The position numbers and the translations under genes are program-made. Below, one piece after another: positions 42,744-51,770 of a DNA stretch of 64,000 bases. Under the pieces are notes generated by a model that was not told the origin of the DNA, ran no database searches, and saw only the letters and a list, made by a program, of their open reading frames with translations. This DNA comes from Kribbella monticola (GTDB lineage: Bacteria > Actinomycetota > Actinomycetes > Propionibacteriales > Kribbellaceae): NCBI RefSeq assembly GCF_003261635.1, contig NZ_QFXK01000004.1:124001-188000 (forward strand). The letters are read 5' to 3'. How positions within the stretch are numbered: the stretch's first letter is position 1; each line of letters opens with the position of its first letter.

Positions 42744-43606
42744 CAGCCCTTCACCCCCGCCGAGGCGATGCTGCCGATGAAGGCGCGCTGGAACGCGACG
42801 AACAGGACGAGTACCGGCACGGTGATCATCGAGGCGTAGGCCATGATCTGCCCCCAGGAGACGTTGAGCTGGAAGAAGTACTGGATGCCGACCATCACCG
42901 GTCGTAGGTCCTCGCTCTGCACCACCATCAGCGGCCACAGGTAAGAGTTCCAGGCGGGCAGGAAGGTCAGGATGGCGACGGTCGCGATCGCGGGGCCGGA
43001 CAGCGGCATCACCACCCGGCGGTAGATGCCGAACCAGCCGGCGCCGTCCATCCGCGCGGCTTCGTCGAGCTCGACCGGAATGCTGCTGAAGTACTGGAAG
43101 AACAGGTAGATCGAGAACGCGTTGGCCACGAACGGCAGGATCTGCACGTGGTACGTGTCCAGCCATCCCGAGGTCAGGGTGAGGTGGAACCCGTGCACCT
43201 CCAACCAGGGCAGCTTGTTGACCCACCACACCAACGGCAGCGCGAAGGTCTCGAACGGCACGATCAACGTCGCGATGATGGCAGCCAGTACTACGCGCCG
43301 CCCGCGCCACCGCATCCGGGCCAGCGCGAACGCCGCCATACTGTTGATCAAGATGCCCAAGGCAACCGTCACCAGCGAGATGCCGACCGAGTTGAGCAGC
43401 AGCCGCTCAGCCGGCACCCGGTCGAAGACGCCGCGGTAGTTGTCCAGCGAGATGTCGCCGACCGGCAGGATCGCCTTGAGCGAGGTCAGATCGGCGAAGA
43501 TCTGCGCGTCCGGTTTGAACGACGAGATCAGCATGAACACGATCGGGAACGCGAAGAAGATCACCAGCACCGATCGCCCCAACTGCAGAGGCAGTACGCG
43601 TTTCAT
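42743..43606 (-). CDS. Carbohydrate ABC transporter permease (MalG-like)
   Basis: A 287-residue protein with six spans. The EAA loop ELDEAARMDGAGWFGIYRRVVMPLSGPA, which docks the ATPase, lies at about residue 195. The start overlaps the domain before it by only one base gap. It pairs with the MalF-like permease; the family is CUT1, whose ATPase (MsiK-like) is usually encoded elsewhere, as here. Confidence 0.93.
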   Translation of the reverse strand: MKRVLPLQLGRSVLVIFFAFPIVFMLISSFKPDAQIFADLTSLKAILPVGDISLDNYRGVFDRVPAERLLLNSVGISLVTVALGILINSMAAFALARMRWRGRRVVLAAIIATLIVPFETFALPLVWWVNKLPWLEVHGFHLTLTSGWLDTYHVQILPFVANAFSIYLFFQYFSSIPVELDEAARMDGAGWFGIYRRVVMPLSGPAIATVAILTFLPAWNSYLWPLMVVQSEDLRPVMVGIQYFFQLNVSWGQIMAYASMITVPVLVLFVAFQRAFIGSIASAGVKG

Positions 43607-43607
43607 G

Positions 43608-44549
43608 TCAGGCCTTCTCTCTGGTCAGGAAGCGCTGGACCCCCGAGACAGTCAGCACGAGGACGAAGAACACCAGCGAAACCGCCGCCGCATAGCCGGT
43701 GGACTGCTGTTCGTACCCAGCCCGGACCGCCATGAAGACCACCGTGGTCGTCCGGTCGAGCGGCCCGCCCTGGGTCATCACGCTGATTTGGGTGAACAGG
43801 CTCAGCGCCCCGATCGTGATGGTGATCAGAATGAAGGTCCGCGTCGCCCGCAGACTCGGCCAGGTGACGTGGGTGAACGTCTTCCACGCCGACGCGCCGT
43901 CGAGGGACGCGGCCTCGTACAGGTCGCGCGGGATGGTCTGCAGGCCCGCCAGCCAGATGATCATGTGGAACCCGACGGCCTGCCAGACCGACATGAACAT
44001 GATCGCCGGCATCGCCGTGGTCGGATTGTTCAGCCAGTCGGTCCCGTGCGAGTGCCCGAAGGTGACCGCCGAGATGATCTGGTTCAGCAACCCGTCCGGC
44101 TGGTAGATGAACCGCCACAGCAGGGAGATCACCACCATCGACGTGACCACGGGAGCGAAGTACACGGTCCGGAAGAAGTTCGTACCGCGGACTTTCGCGT
44201 TGGCCAGCAGCGCCAGGACCAGCGCGAGTCCAGCCTGGACGGGGACGACGACCACCGCGAAGTACGCCGTGTTGCGCAGCGATGCCCAGAAGAAGCTGTC
44301 GCCGAAGAGCCTGATGAAGTTGTCCGCGCCGACGAAGTGCGGCGGTCTCGGCGAGATCAACCGGGCGTTGGTGAAGGCCAGCCCGAAGGCGAGCGCAACG
44401 GGTACGAGGAAGAAGACGGCCAGCAGGATGACGGCAGGCGACGCCATCGCGGCGCCGATCAGCGTCTCGCGCGACCGGGCGTTCGCCGTACGGACCTGTC
44501 GTGGAATCGCTTGTTCGGCGACTCGTCGGGGAGCTGTGGTGGCGGACAT
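43608..44549 (-). CDS. Carbohydrate ABC transporter permease (MalF-like)
   Basis: A 313-residue CUT1 permease from ATG 44549, one base after the binding-protein stop. Six spans begin at MASPAVILLAVFFLVPV; the EAA loop is DLYEAASLDGASAWKTFTHVTWPSL. A longer frame to 44633 is antisense-like repetitive sequence and overlaps the binding-protein gene. It forms the heterodimeric channel with the MalG-like protein. Confidence 0.92.
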   Translation of the reverse strand: MSATTAPRRVAEQAIPRQVRTANARSRETLIGAAMASPAVILLAVFFLVPVALAFGLAFTNARLISPRPPHFVGADNFIRLFGDSFFWASLRNTAYFAVVVVPVQAGLALVLALLANAKVRGTNFFRTVYFAPVVTSMVVISLLWRFIYQPDGLLNQIISAVTFGHSHGTDWLNNPTTAMPAIMFMSVWQAVGFHMIIWLAGLQTIPRDLYEAASLDGASAWKTFTHVTWPSLRATRTFILITITIGALSLFTQISVMTQGGPLDRTTTVVFMAVRAGYEQQSTGYAAAVSLVFFVLVLTVSGVQRFLTREKA

Positions 44550-44550
44550 G

Positions 44551-45855
44551 TCAGTACGCGTAGTTGCCGTTGGACTTGATGTTGCTGTCGATGTCGGCGG
44601 CTGCCTTGTCGAGGATCTTCTGCGGGTCTCCACCGGCCAAGATGTCCGAGACGGCCTTCTGGAACGTCGAGGAGATGAACGGGTACGCCGGCGTGACCGG
44701 TCGCACCTCGGCGTACTTCTGCGACAGTTCGAGGAAGATCCGGTACTTGCCGCCCGGTGCGTACGCCGGTACCTGCGCCGCCGCGTCGGTGTTCGCCGGG
44801 ATCAGGCCGAGCGCCTTCGCGTAGTCGACGTAGTACTCCGGCTTGGCCGAGAACTTGAGGTATTCCAGTGCGCCGTCCTTGGCCGCGCACGCCGACGACA
44901 TGCCCCACTGCCAGGACGCGCCACCGATCTTCGGGCCCTTGCCGAAGTCCGGCGGCGGCAGGAAGACGACGTCGGCGCCGTACTTCTTGGTGACCGTGTC
45001 CGCGGCCCAACTGCCGTTCCACATGATCGCGCTCTTGCCGTTGACGAAGTCGACAGCCGAGTCCTTGCCGGACTTCTGCTGGGCATAGCCCTTGGTGATC
45101 ATGCTGCGGAACCAGGTCGCCCACTTGAGGGCGTCCGGCCCGTTGAGGACACCCTTCGCCGTCTGGTAGCCGTCGCGGTTCACCAGGTCACCGCCAAAGC
45201 TCTGCAACATCGGCGAGTAGGCGTACGGAATCCACTCGCCGGTCCCTGCCGTGCCGAGGTCGAGCGGGTACGTGTACTTCCCGCCCGCCTTGATCTTCCC
45301 CACCGCGGCGTCGAACTCCTCGCCCGTCCACGGCTTGTCGATCGTCGGGATCCTGATGCCGTACTGCGTCAGGACGGACTTGCGAGCGGTCAGGTTCATC
45401 GCGACGTCGTAGTGACCGAAGGAGTAGATCTTGTTGTCCACCTTGCCGAGCGTGCTCGGCAGCTGCTTGTCGAAGAATCCCCTGGGCACGTCGAGCGGCT
45501 GGAGGTAGCCGGCCCAGGCCCAGTTCGGCACGTTCGGGCCGTCGATGTCCATCACGCAGGGCAGCTTCTTCGCGGCCGCGGCTGCGGTGACCGCATCGTT
45601 GTAGGCGGCCTGCGGGAAGGACTGGAGCTTCACCTTGTACTTGCTCTGGCTTGCGTTGAACGCATCGACCACCTTCTTGTTGACCGCCAGCTCGACGGGG
45701 TTGCCGCCGTTGTGCGTCCAGAGTTCGAGGGTGGTCACACCGCCTTCGGTGGTCGAACCGCTGCTCGACGATCCTGACGAGCAAGCCTGCAGCCCGACGG
45801 CAGCGGCACAAACCAGGGCTACTGCGCCGATACTCCGCTTGGTGATTTGTTGCAT
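44551..45855 (-). CDS. Sugar-binding lipoprotein of ABC transporter
   Basis: A 434-residue extracellular solute-binding protein from ATG 45855 (AAGGGGAAAG upstream). The signal peptide ends with lipobox LQAC, followed by a Ser/Gly linker. LELWTHNGGNPVELAVNKKVVD is the typical first lobe; later FVNGKSAIMWNGSWAAD and the C-terminal DPQKILDKAAADID are family hallmarks. It is lipid-anchored outside the membrane and captures oligosaccharide for the two permeases. It follows lacI by 105 bases, so the operon promoter is probably there. Confidence 0.93.
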   Translation of the reverse strand: MQQITKRSIGAVALVCAAAVGLQACSSGSSSSGSTTEGGVTTLELWTHNGGNPVELAVNKKVVDAFNASQSKYKVKLQSFPQAAYNDAVTAAAAAKKLPCVMDIDGPNVPNWAWAGYLQPLDVPRGFFDKQLPSTLGKVDNKIYSFGHYDVAMNLTARKSVLTQYGIRIPTIDKPWTGEEFDAAVGKIKAGGKYTYPLDLGTAGTGEWIPYAYSPMLQSFGGDLVNRDGYQTAKGVLNGPDALKWATWFRSMITKGYAQQKSGKDSAVDFVNGKSAIMWNGSWAADTVTKKYGADVVFLPPPDFGKGPKIGGASWQWGMSSACAAKDGALEYLKFSAKPEYYVDYAKALGLIPANTDAAAQVPAYAPGGKYRIFLELSQKYAEVRPVTPAYPFISSTFQKAVSDILAGGDPQKILDKAAADIDSNIKSNGNYAY

Positions 45856-45960
45856 GGTCTTTCCCCTTCGTTTTCGGGCAGGCCGAAGCAAGGCATCGTC
45901 TGCCGGTACTGCGTGTCTGTGGCAGCGGTGGGCGTCGATGGCCCCGCTGTTAGGTGGTGA

Positions 45961-46986
45961 TCAGGCGGGTCGGTCTACCGACTTGCGGACCACCAGCGGA
46001 CAGTCCAGAGCCGCGTGCTCCGCACCATCGCTTTCTCGTCCCTCGATTCGTGCGATCAGGGCATCAACGGCCCAGGCGCCCATCTCGTAGTGAGGCAGCG
46101 CGACTGTGGTCAGCCCGGGTCGGAGTCCATCGGCGATGAGCTCCTGGTTGTCGAACCCCACCACCGAAAGATCCTGGGGTATGCGCAGACCGAGCTCGGC
46201 CGCGGCGTGATAGACACCCATGGCCATCCGGTCGTTGAAGCAGAAAACCGCCGTCGGCCTGTTAGTTGCTTTTAGCAACTGTTGTGCAGCCTGAAACCCA
46301 CCTTCGGTGTCCGACCTGCCGGCCACTACCAGCCGCGGGTCGAACGTCAGGCCGGCCGCCTGCAAAGCCTGCTGGTATCCCTTGAGCCGGCCGTGCGTGG
46401 CAGGGATGTCGTCGATGTTGTTGAGATAGCCGATCCTGGTATGCCCGTGGCGGATCAGCTCCTCGGTAGCCGTCCTTCCGCCGGCGACCTCGTCAGGCAC
46501 GACCGAAGGCACAGCGTGGTCCGAAGAACGCGCGTCGAGCAGGACGGTTGGTACGTCGCCCACCGCCTCCGGGATCTCGACCTCTTGGTGGTACATCGTC
46601 GCGTAGAGAAAGCCGTCGACCTGCCGCTGCCGAAGCGCCCGGATCTCGGCCGCCTCGAACTCGCTGTCCGAGCCGGTGTTGACCAGCATCAACAACCACC
46701 CGGCCTTCGACGCGGCCTCCTGAGCGCCAAGGATCATCCGCCCGGCGTACGGCGTCGTCGCGATCTCATCACTAACCAAGGCCAGCATCTGCGACCGCTG
46801 AAGCCGCAGATTCCGCGCCATACTGCTCGGCGCATAACCCAACTCAGCCGCAGACTCGCGAACCCGATCCCGCGTGCTCTCGGTGATCCGCTTCCCAGGC
46901 GTGTCGTTGAGGACATGCGACACCGTCGTTACCGACACCCCGGCGTGCGCCGCCACATCCTTGATCGACACCTTGGCCTGCGACAT
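45961..46986 (-). CDS. LacI-family regulator of sugar operon
   Basis: A 341-residue LacI protein from ATG 46986. The HTH is VSIKDVAAHAGVSVTTVSHVLND, with the hinge GYAPSSMARNLR. The sugar-binding part runs to the end (FCFNDRMAMGVYHAAAELG, SVVGFDNQEL). It lies just upstream of the ABC operon in the same direction and should repress it until the sugar or a derivative binds. Two copies of a 13-base element lie before the gene (46997 and 47064), good candidates for its own sites. Confidence 0.93.
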   Translation of the reverse strand: MSQAKVSIKDVAAHAGVSVTTVSHVLNDTPGKRITESTRDRVRESAAELGYAPSSMARNLRLQRSQMLALVSDEIATTPYAGRMILGAQEAASKAGWLLMLVNTGSDSEFEAAEIRALRQRQVDGFLYATMYHQEVEIPEAVGDVPTVLLDARSSDHAVPSVVPDEVAGGRTATEELIRHGHTRIGYLNNIDDIPATHGRLKGYQQALQAAGLTFDPRLVVAGRSDTEGGFQAAQQLLKATNRPTAVFCFNDRMAMGVYHAAAELGLRIPQDLSVVGFDNQELIADGLRPGLTTVALPHYEMGAWAVDALIARIEGRESDGAEHAALDCPLVVRKSVDRPA

Positions 46987-46996
46987 CTCTTTGCCC

Positions 46997-47076
46997 AATC
47001 GTTTTTCCAACTGTTGAGGACTACAGTCGCCGCCTCTCTGCGGGCTGTCAAGATGTCGTGCCAAATCGTTTTTCCA
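46997..47076. promoter_or_regulatory. Two LacI-type operator candidates
   Basis: AATCGTTTTTCCA occurs at 46997-47009 and again at 47064-47076, centre to centre 67 bases. The core AAATCGTTTT has the central CG and A/T flanks typical of LacI sites. They lie between lacI and the divergent exported-protein gene. Confidence 0.6.
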
Positions 47077-47144
47077 GATCTCTTGGCGCCTGGCCCTGCC
47101 GCAGCGGCTGTTCATGGTGTTTCCTCATGACGAGGGAGACAGCC

Positions 47145-47975
47145 ATGACACAGAACGGCCGCTCGGCAGGCTCGCGGCGCCCGGCGACGATCGTCGCTGC
47201 CGCCGTACTGATCACGGCGTTCTCCGCGGTACTGGCCGGACTCGCCGTCGTGTTTCTCAGAGGCCCGTCGACCTCCAGCCAGCCCGCGCTCCCGCTGCCG
47301 GCATCCAGTACTCCGGCCACCACGCCCACCTCGACACCCGGCGTCCCAGTATCGACTCCGCCCGCGTCTGTCTCGGCCACGCCTTTTCGATACCAGCCAC
47401 TGTGGCCCTTCACCTCGACAGCCGCAGCCGCCGCCTGGCAACGCACCTACCGCGAAGGCGGACAGCAGCCGTGGCACCTCGACGCGGAACAGACCGCCCT
47501 CTCCTTCACCACCGACTTCCTAGGCTTCACCGAGATCAACAAGGTCGTATCGAGCACGGTCCAGAAAAACGACGCCCGCATCGCCGTAGGACATGCCGAA
47601 GGCGTCGCCGCAGTACTCCACCTGACCCGCATCGGCCAGGGCTCCGACGCCCCCTGGGAAGTCGTCGGAACCATCGACACCACCCTCTCCCTCGACCACC
47701 CCCGCTACGGCGCCACCGTGACCTCCCCCATAACCGCAAGCGGCCTCATCACCGGCGTCGACGAATCCATCCGCCTAGAAGTCAGACAACCATCCACCCC
47801 CCACCCCCTCGGCGGATTCTGCTGCCTCCCCACCGGCGGCTCCGCCCACCCCTGGTCAACTCAAGTCACCTTCAAAGACGCCACCGACCCGGCCCTAACC
47901 CTCATCGCCTCCACCGGCGGCCACCTCCACTCCCCCGAACGCTTCGCCATCACCGCCATCCGCTCTAGCCGATAG
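47145..47975 (+). CDS. Membrane-anchored extracytoplasmic hypothetical protein
   Basis: A 276-residue protein from ATG 47145 (GAGGGAG upstream). One span (residues 16-38) is followed by a Ser/Thr/Pro/Ala linker and an outer domain with YREGGQQPWHLDAEQTAL and LGFTEINKV, and late CC in GGFCCLPTGG. No known enzyme family can be given; the linker resembles other actinobacterial secreted domains. Divergent from lacI, but a link to the sugar operon is not shown. Confidence 0.65.
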   Translation: MTQNGRSAGSRRPATIVAAAVLITAFSAVLAGLAVVFLRGPSTSSQPALPLPASSTPATTPTSTPGVPVSTPPASVSATPFRYQPLWPFTSTAAAAAWQRTYREGGQQPWHLDAEQTALSFTTDFLGFTEINKVVSSTVQKNDARIAVGHAEGVAAVLHLTRIGQGSDAPWEVVGTIDTTLSLDHPRYGATVTSPITASGLITGVDESIRLEVRQPSTPHPLGGFCCLPTGGSAHPWSTQVTFKDATDPALTLIASTGGHLHSPERFAITAIRSSR

Positions 47976-48065
47976 CCGTCACCCTTCGACAGGCCTGCCG
48001 CCGGAACGTCCCGGCCTCCACTAACGTCTGTTGCCTAAAGCATCCGTCAGCCACAGGAGGCTCGC

Positions 48066-48470
48066 ATGAGCAACGGTTCGGTGATCGCCGCAGTACTCGG
48101 CTACGACGACGTCGAGCAGATCAAAGCAGACCAAGAGAACGCAGCTTTCCGCCTCGCCTACCTCCTCGACCTACCGGCCCGCACACCGGAGTCCCTCATG
48201 GTCTTCGCCAAGATCCTGTACCTCGTCAGCGAAGAAGCCGTCGTACCGTCCGTCCGCAACATCCCAGACCTCGTCGACGAAACCGGCCGAATCGCCGGCA
48301 AGGCCGCACCTCTCGACGAGAACCTCCGCCTAGCAGCAGCCCGCGGCTTCGGCGTCGACAACGACCCCGATTCAGTAGCGGCCGTCTACAAGGTCTGCGA
48401 CCGAGCAGTCCGCTTCCTCTTCAAAGCCATCACCATCTCCCGCGGCGAAACCGACCAGCCTACTGCCTGA
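48066..48470 (+). CDS. Hypothetical protein (134 aa)
   Basis: ATG 48066 has CACAGGAGG at the ideal gap, so this is a well-made gene. It is helical and cytoplasmic, with NAAFRLAYLLDLPARTPESL and CDRAVRFLFKA. No domain recognised. The neighbours on both sides are in the same direction but spaced by 90 and 150 bases. Confidence 0.6.
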   Translation: MSNGSVIAAVLGYDDVEQIKADQENAAFRLAYLLDLPARTPESLMVFAKILYLVSEEAVVPSVRNIPDLVDETGRIAGKAAPLDENLRLAAARGFGVDNDPDSVAAVYKVCDRAVRFLFKAITISRGETDQPTA

Positions 48471-48620
48471 TCAGGCCGTCGCACGCTCAGTCACCTCCAA
48501 CCAGCATCAACACCTGTCACCCACCCCACAGCCGCCCGCGATTCCGCACCTGTGGATAACTCACGAACCAGCCACTCCCGGCGCTCTATCCTGATCAACG
48601 TCCGACCAGAAAGGGTTGCC

Positions 48621-48980
48621 ATGGACCACCCGGAAACAGAGCACCTACTCCCCAACGGAGACCGCGTCTGGGTCATCAAAACCTCCGAGGCAGCACGCCT
48701 CCTGCCCAATGTGCTGGAACTCTTCCGCTCCGGCAAGCCCGAACCAATGGTCTTCGGCGACGCCGGCCAGCCAGAAGCCGTCGTCATCCCGTGGCAGATG
48801 TGGCAGCGCCTCGAAGCCCTCGCTGCAGACGAAGACAGAGGCTTCGAACACCTCTATGAGACAGCGCGCGAACGCCTGGCCAACCCGCAGCCCTCCATCC
48901 CGATCGAGGAGGTGGCTGCGGAGCTCGGCTGGGATCTCGACGAGAAGATCGACGACTCCGATCTCGGGAAGCCACTGTGA
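48621..48980 (+). CDS. Phd/YefM-like antitoxin
   Basis: A 119-residue protein from ATG 48621 (AAAGGG upstream). The pattern KTSEAARLLPNVLELFRSG, then EAVVIPWQMWQRLEAL is the Phd/YefM antitoxin fold, which binds DNA as a dimer and a toxin through its tail. The acidic C-terminus (GWDLDEKIDDSD) suits toxin binding. The next gene starts inside this stop codon (GTGA overlap), as expected of a type II pair. Autoregulation is inferred. Confidence 0.68.
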   Translation: MDHPETEHLLPNGDRVWVIKTSEAARLLPNVLELFRSGKPEPMVFGDAGQPEAVVIPWQMWQRLEALAADEDRGFEHLYETARERLANPQPSIPIEEVAAELGWDLDEKIDDSDLGKPL

Positions 48981-49627
48981 CCAGTTACCGACTACTGGTG
49001 GCGCCCGAGGTCAGACGACAACTGGCCGAACTGGGCCGCGCCGCGCAAAGCCAACCCCGAGGATTGCGCGATCGTGAATACCGCGCGTTGCGACTCGGCT
49101 TGCAAGCGTTGGCCAACGGGCAGGAAGCAGCTTTCGGAGGCAAGCGCCTGGGCTTCTCGGCCAAACACCACGACCTCCGCGACTGCGCGGAGATCAAGCT
49201 GCCGGTCGTCCAGGAGACCCGGAAGAATCAGGATCTCGGCCGCTCACACCGCCTGATCTACCGGGAGTTCGAGCCCGAGGACGGCGGTCCGCCGTACCGT
49301 CAGGTGATCTCATTCGAGCATCGAGGCGACGACCGCCCTTTTGAAGTCGCCGGCCAACGTCTCGGCCGCGAAATAGGATCCAGACACCAGGCGCTCGATG
49401 CTGTCTCAAACCTGCGTCCTCAGTTCGGCCCCCGAGAATCAAGCGAAGCCGCACCGATCCGCCGGCCACTCCCACCGGACATCCGAGCGGCCCTCGCCGC
49501 CGCTTCCGACGTTGCCCCTGCTCGCGGAGCCGTCAACCCACCCGGCACGGCCACCTCCCCACGAGCCCCCACCGGTCGGCACTCCCCCACAAGACCCGAG
49601 CCCGACCGCCAGCACAACGACGGGTAG
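48977..49627 (+). CDS. Candidate toxin partner with extended C-terminus
   Basis: A 216-residue protein from GTG 48977. The N-terminal half (SYRLLVAPEVRRQLAELGRA) and SHRLIYREFEPEDG, a strand like that of RelE/ParE toxins, suggest that fold; the RelE-like core ends by residue 125. A disordered, proline and arginine-rich tail of 90 residues follows, unusual for such toxins. The four-base overlap with the antitoxin-like gene supports the pair. Toxic activity not proven; it might be a transcription-linked DUF protein. Confidence 0.55.
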   Translation: MTSYRLLVAPEVRRQLAELGRAAQSQPRGLRDREYRALRLGLQALANGQEAAFGGKRLGFSAKHHDLRDCAEIKLPVVQETRKNQDLGRSHRLIYREFEPEDGGPPYRQVISFEHRGDDRPFEVAGQRLGREIGSRHQALDAVSNLRPQFGPRESSEAAPIRRPLPPDIRAALAAASDVAPARGAVNPPGTATSPRAPTGRHSPTRPEPDRQHNDG

Positions 49628-49640
49628 GCAGGATTCCGTA

Positions 49641-50216
49641 CTACGAACGCTCGCCGCCACCGCGTGCTGGTCCACAGACCATCAACTGCTGCGCAGCTTC
49701 AACGATCTGTGCCCAGGGCAACGGACGTCGATCTCCCTCGGAGCGGGGCTCGTGAAGGGCCCAGATGTCATTGCCGTACAGGAGTTGGACACCGGTACTC
49801 CGCAGTACCTCAAGGTGCGCTCGGCACGCAGGATGACGCGCGTGCGCAGCGTTCACTCGCGGGAACACGAGCATGGGAATCGTGTTGACGCTTTCGCAGA
49901 GGGCAGACAGCGCCTGGTTGTCGCCGATGCCGAGTGCCAGCTTGGCAACCGTGTTCGCCGACGCCGGCCCAACGACGTACGCATCAGCCCTCGGATGCGA
50001 CCGCTCCTCACCAGGAAGCCGCGGCTCCGACCGCACCGGGAGCCCGGTCACCGCCTCGAGCTTGCCGATCTCACCAATGTCTTCCAACCATCGAGCAGCC
50101 GGCGTCACAGCGACCGTATGCCCCAAAGCGACGAGCGGTTCAACCAAGCCGGAGCGCAAGTGCTCGACGCCGCCCGCCCCACTCGCAACGACGCCGACCA
50201 CCTTGCACTCACTCAC
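49641..50216 (-). CDS. HFCD-type flavoprotein
   Basis: A 191-residue protein with the flavoprotein start VVGVVASGAGGVEHL, conserved GPASANTVAKLALGIGDN (the PASANT motif) and PMLVFPRVN. This is the homo-oligomeric FMN cysteine decarboxylase family, whose members (such as CoaC or EpiD) oxidatively decarboxylate cysteinyl groups. The PASANT box is intact. It is downstream of the MmcQ/YjbR-like gene by 26 bases. Its natural substrate is not visible; the genomic pathway coaBC is normally elsewhere. Confidence 0.85.
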   Translation of the reverse strand: MSECKVVGVVASGAGGVEHLRSGLVEPLVALGHTVAVTPAARWLEDIGEIGKLEAVTGLPVRSEPRLPGEERSHPRADAYVVGPASANTVAKLALGIGDNQALSALCESVNTIPMLVFPRVNAAHARHPACRAHLEVLRSTGVQLLYGNDIWALHEPRSEGDRRPLPWAQIVEAAQQLMVCGPARGGGERS

Positions 50217-50242
50217 CCGCGTGCTCCCAGTCTTCGTACGGA

Positions 50243-50671
50243 TCAGCCGGTTTGCTCGACCAAGCTCTCCCGGAGTCGCCGGGCCAGTCCCTTCGGCGCC
50301 ATGATGCAGTAGCTCTCGGCAAGCAGTTCGGCTACCTCATCCCAGTCGGTCTCGTCCTCGTCGAGCACGATCCCCACGACATCGTGGCCCCACTGTGCTT
50401 TGAAGAACGGGTGCCCCACAGTGGTCAGCGCGGCAAGCTCAGGCCCCGCCGCACGAAACGTCATCACGGTCACCGGTCCGTCATCGCCGACCGCCTCGGC
50501 GTACGACGCCGGAACCCCCGACACGATCGTCAGCACGTGCGCAAACGTCCTCTTCCGGATCCGCCACCGCGTCCCCACCCACGCATCCTCTTCATACGCA
50601 TCCGGGAACCCTTCGCAGATCTCCCCCAACCGCTCCACGATCCCCACCGGCGCGTCCCTGGTCTCAGCCAC
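50243..50671 (-). CDS. MmcQ/YjbR-family protein
   Basis: A 142-residue protein from GTG 50671 with GAGGAGG five bases upstream; the longer start (50689) swallows this site. WRIRKRTFAHVLTI near the middle and GHPFFKAQWGHDVVGIVL fit the MmcQ/YjbR (CyaY-like) fold, a DNA-binding-like or unknown small domain. It appears co-transcribed with the flavoprotein gene. Confidence 0.78.
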   Translation of the reverse strand: MAETRDAPVGIVERLGEICEGFPDAYEEDAWVGTRWRIRKRTFAHVLTIVSGVPASYAEAVGDDGPVTVMTFRAAGPELAALTTVGHPFFKAQWGHDVVGIVLDEDETDWDEVAELLAESYCIMAPKGLARRLRESLVEQTG

Positions 50672-50748
50672 CCTGACCTCCTCACCCACCCGACGCTAAC
50701 GCCACCCTCCGACAGTTTCCGCAGCCGCGCCAAGTCTCGCCCAGGCAG

Positions 50749-51708
50749 TCAGTCAACCGACGCCGCCGCCCGGTGGAAGCGATCCCCCAGCATCCGAAGG
50801 GCATTCGCCAACTCGGGAGCATCCAGTACTACGAAGTCGACGCCCAGCATCCCGATCCAGAGCGCGAGCTGCTGCGGATCGTCCGAGCCGACCGTGATGA
50901 GACAGGTGTCGTCGTCGATCGGCTCAGGCGTGATCGGCACCGGCATCCTGGCGATCACGTACTCCGCCGACGCGTGCACCCGAATCCACGCGGAGTAGCG
51001 CCAAACCGCCGTACCGACTCTCGACCGCACATAGTCAGCCACATCCTCGAACGGCAACTCCCTCGGCGCGAACCGCGGCCCCGTCGGCGTACGAGGTTTC
51101 ATCCGATCCACCCGAAACGTCCGCCAGTCGTCGCGATCGTTGTCCCAGGCAACCAGGTACCATCGCCGTCCCCAGGTGACCAGCCGATGCGGTTCCGTAG
51201 TACGGACGCTCTCCTCACTCGCGCGACTCGAGTAGCCGAACCGCAGTCGCTCGTGCGCGCGAATCGCAGCCGCAACCGCAGTCAACACCTCGCCGTCGAC
51301 GGTTGGCCCGGAGCCCGGTACTGCGACAACGGCGGACTGCATCGCGTTCACCCGGTGTCGCAGTCGTGAGGGCAGCACCTGCTCGAGCTTCACGAGCGCC
51401 CCGACCGAGGCTTCCTCGATGCCCGCAACGCTCCCGCCGGCCGCAGTACGGAGTCCAACCGCAACAGCCACCGCCTCGTCGTCATCGAGCAACAACGGCG
51501 GCAGCGCAGCGCCCGCACCTAGCCGATAACCGCCGGCGACGCCCGGCTGAGCGTGGACCGGATACCCGAGTGTCCGCAGCCGCTCGATGTCGGTCCGGAG
51601 CGTCCTGGTCGAGATCCCGAGTCGCTCGGCGAGCTCAGGCCCGGCCCAGTCGCGCTGCTTCTGGAGGAGCGAGAGGAGTCTCAGGAGTCGCGCGGAGGTT
51701 TCCAGCAT
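50749..51708 (-). CDS. YafY-type HTH-WYL regulator, second pair
   Basis: A 319-residue paralog of the regulator at 36114. The [30 protein letters not shown], the linker [17 protein letters not shown] and the WYL strand [21 protein letters not shown] match it closely. The gene order, divergence and partner hydrolase are the same too, so the unit was duplicated as a whole. The operator-like palindrome in the promoter (51730-51748) has a different sequence, suggesting regulator and site changed together. Confidence 0.92.
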   Translation of the reverse strand: MLETSARLLRLLSLLQKQRDWAGPELAERLGISTRTLRTDIERLRTLGYPVHAQPGVAGGYRLGAGAALPPLLLDDDEAVAVAVGLRTAAGGSVAGIEEASVGALVKLEQVLPSRLRHRVNAMQSAVVAVPGSGPTVDGEVLTAVAAAIRAHERLRFGYSSRASEESVRTTEPHRLVTWGRRWYLVAWDNDRDDWRTFRVDRMKPRTPTGPRFAPRELPFEDVADYVRSRVGTAVWRYSAWIRVHASAEYVIARMPVPITPEPIDDDTCLITVGSDDPQQLALWIGMLGVDFVVLDAPELANALRMLGDRFHRAAASVD

Positions 51709-51729
51709 TTCTCGATCTTCTCAGCAATC

Positions 51730-51748
51730 GCGGAAGGAAGTCTTCCGC
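51730..51748. promoter_or_regulatory. Operator candidate of second WYL pair
   Basis: GCGGAAG (51730-51736) and CTTCCGC (51742-51748) form perfect arms around GAAGT in the short divergent region. Confidence 0.65.
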
Positions 51749-51770
51749 AATAGTTTCTAGCGTTGGAGCC

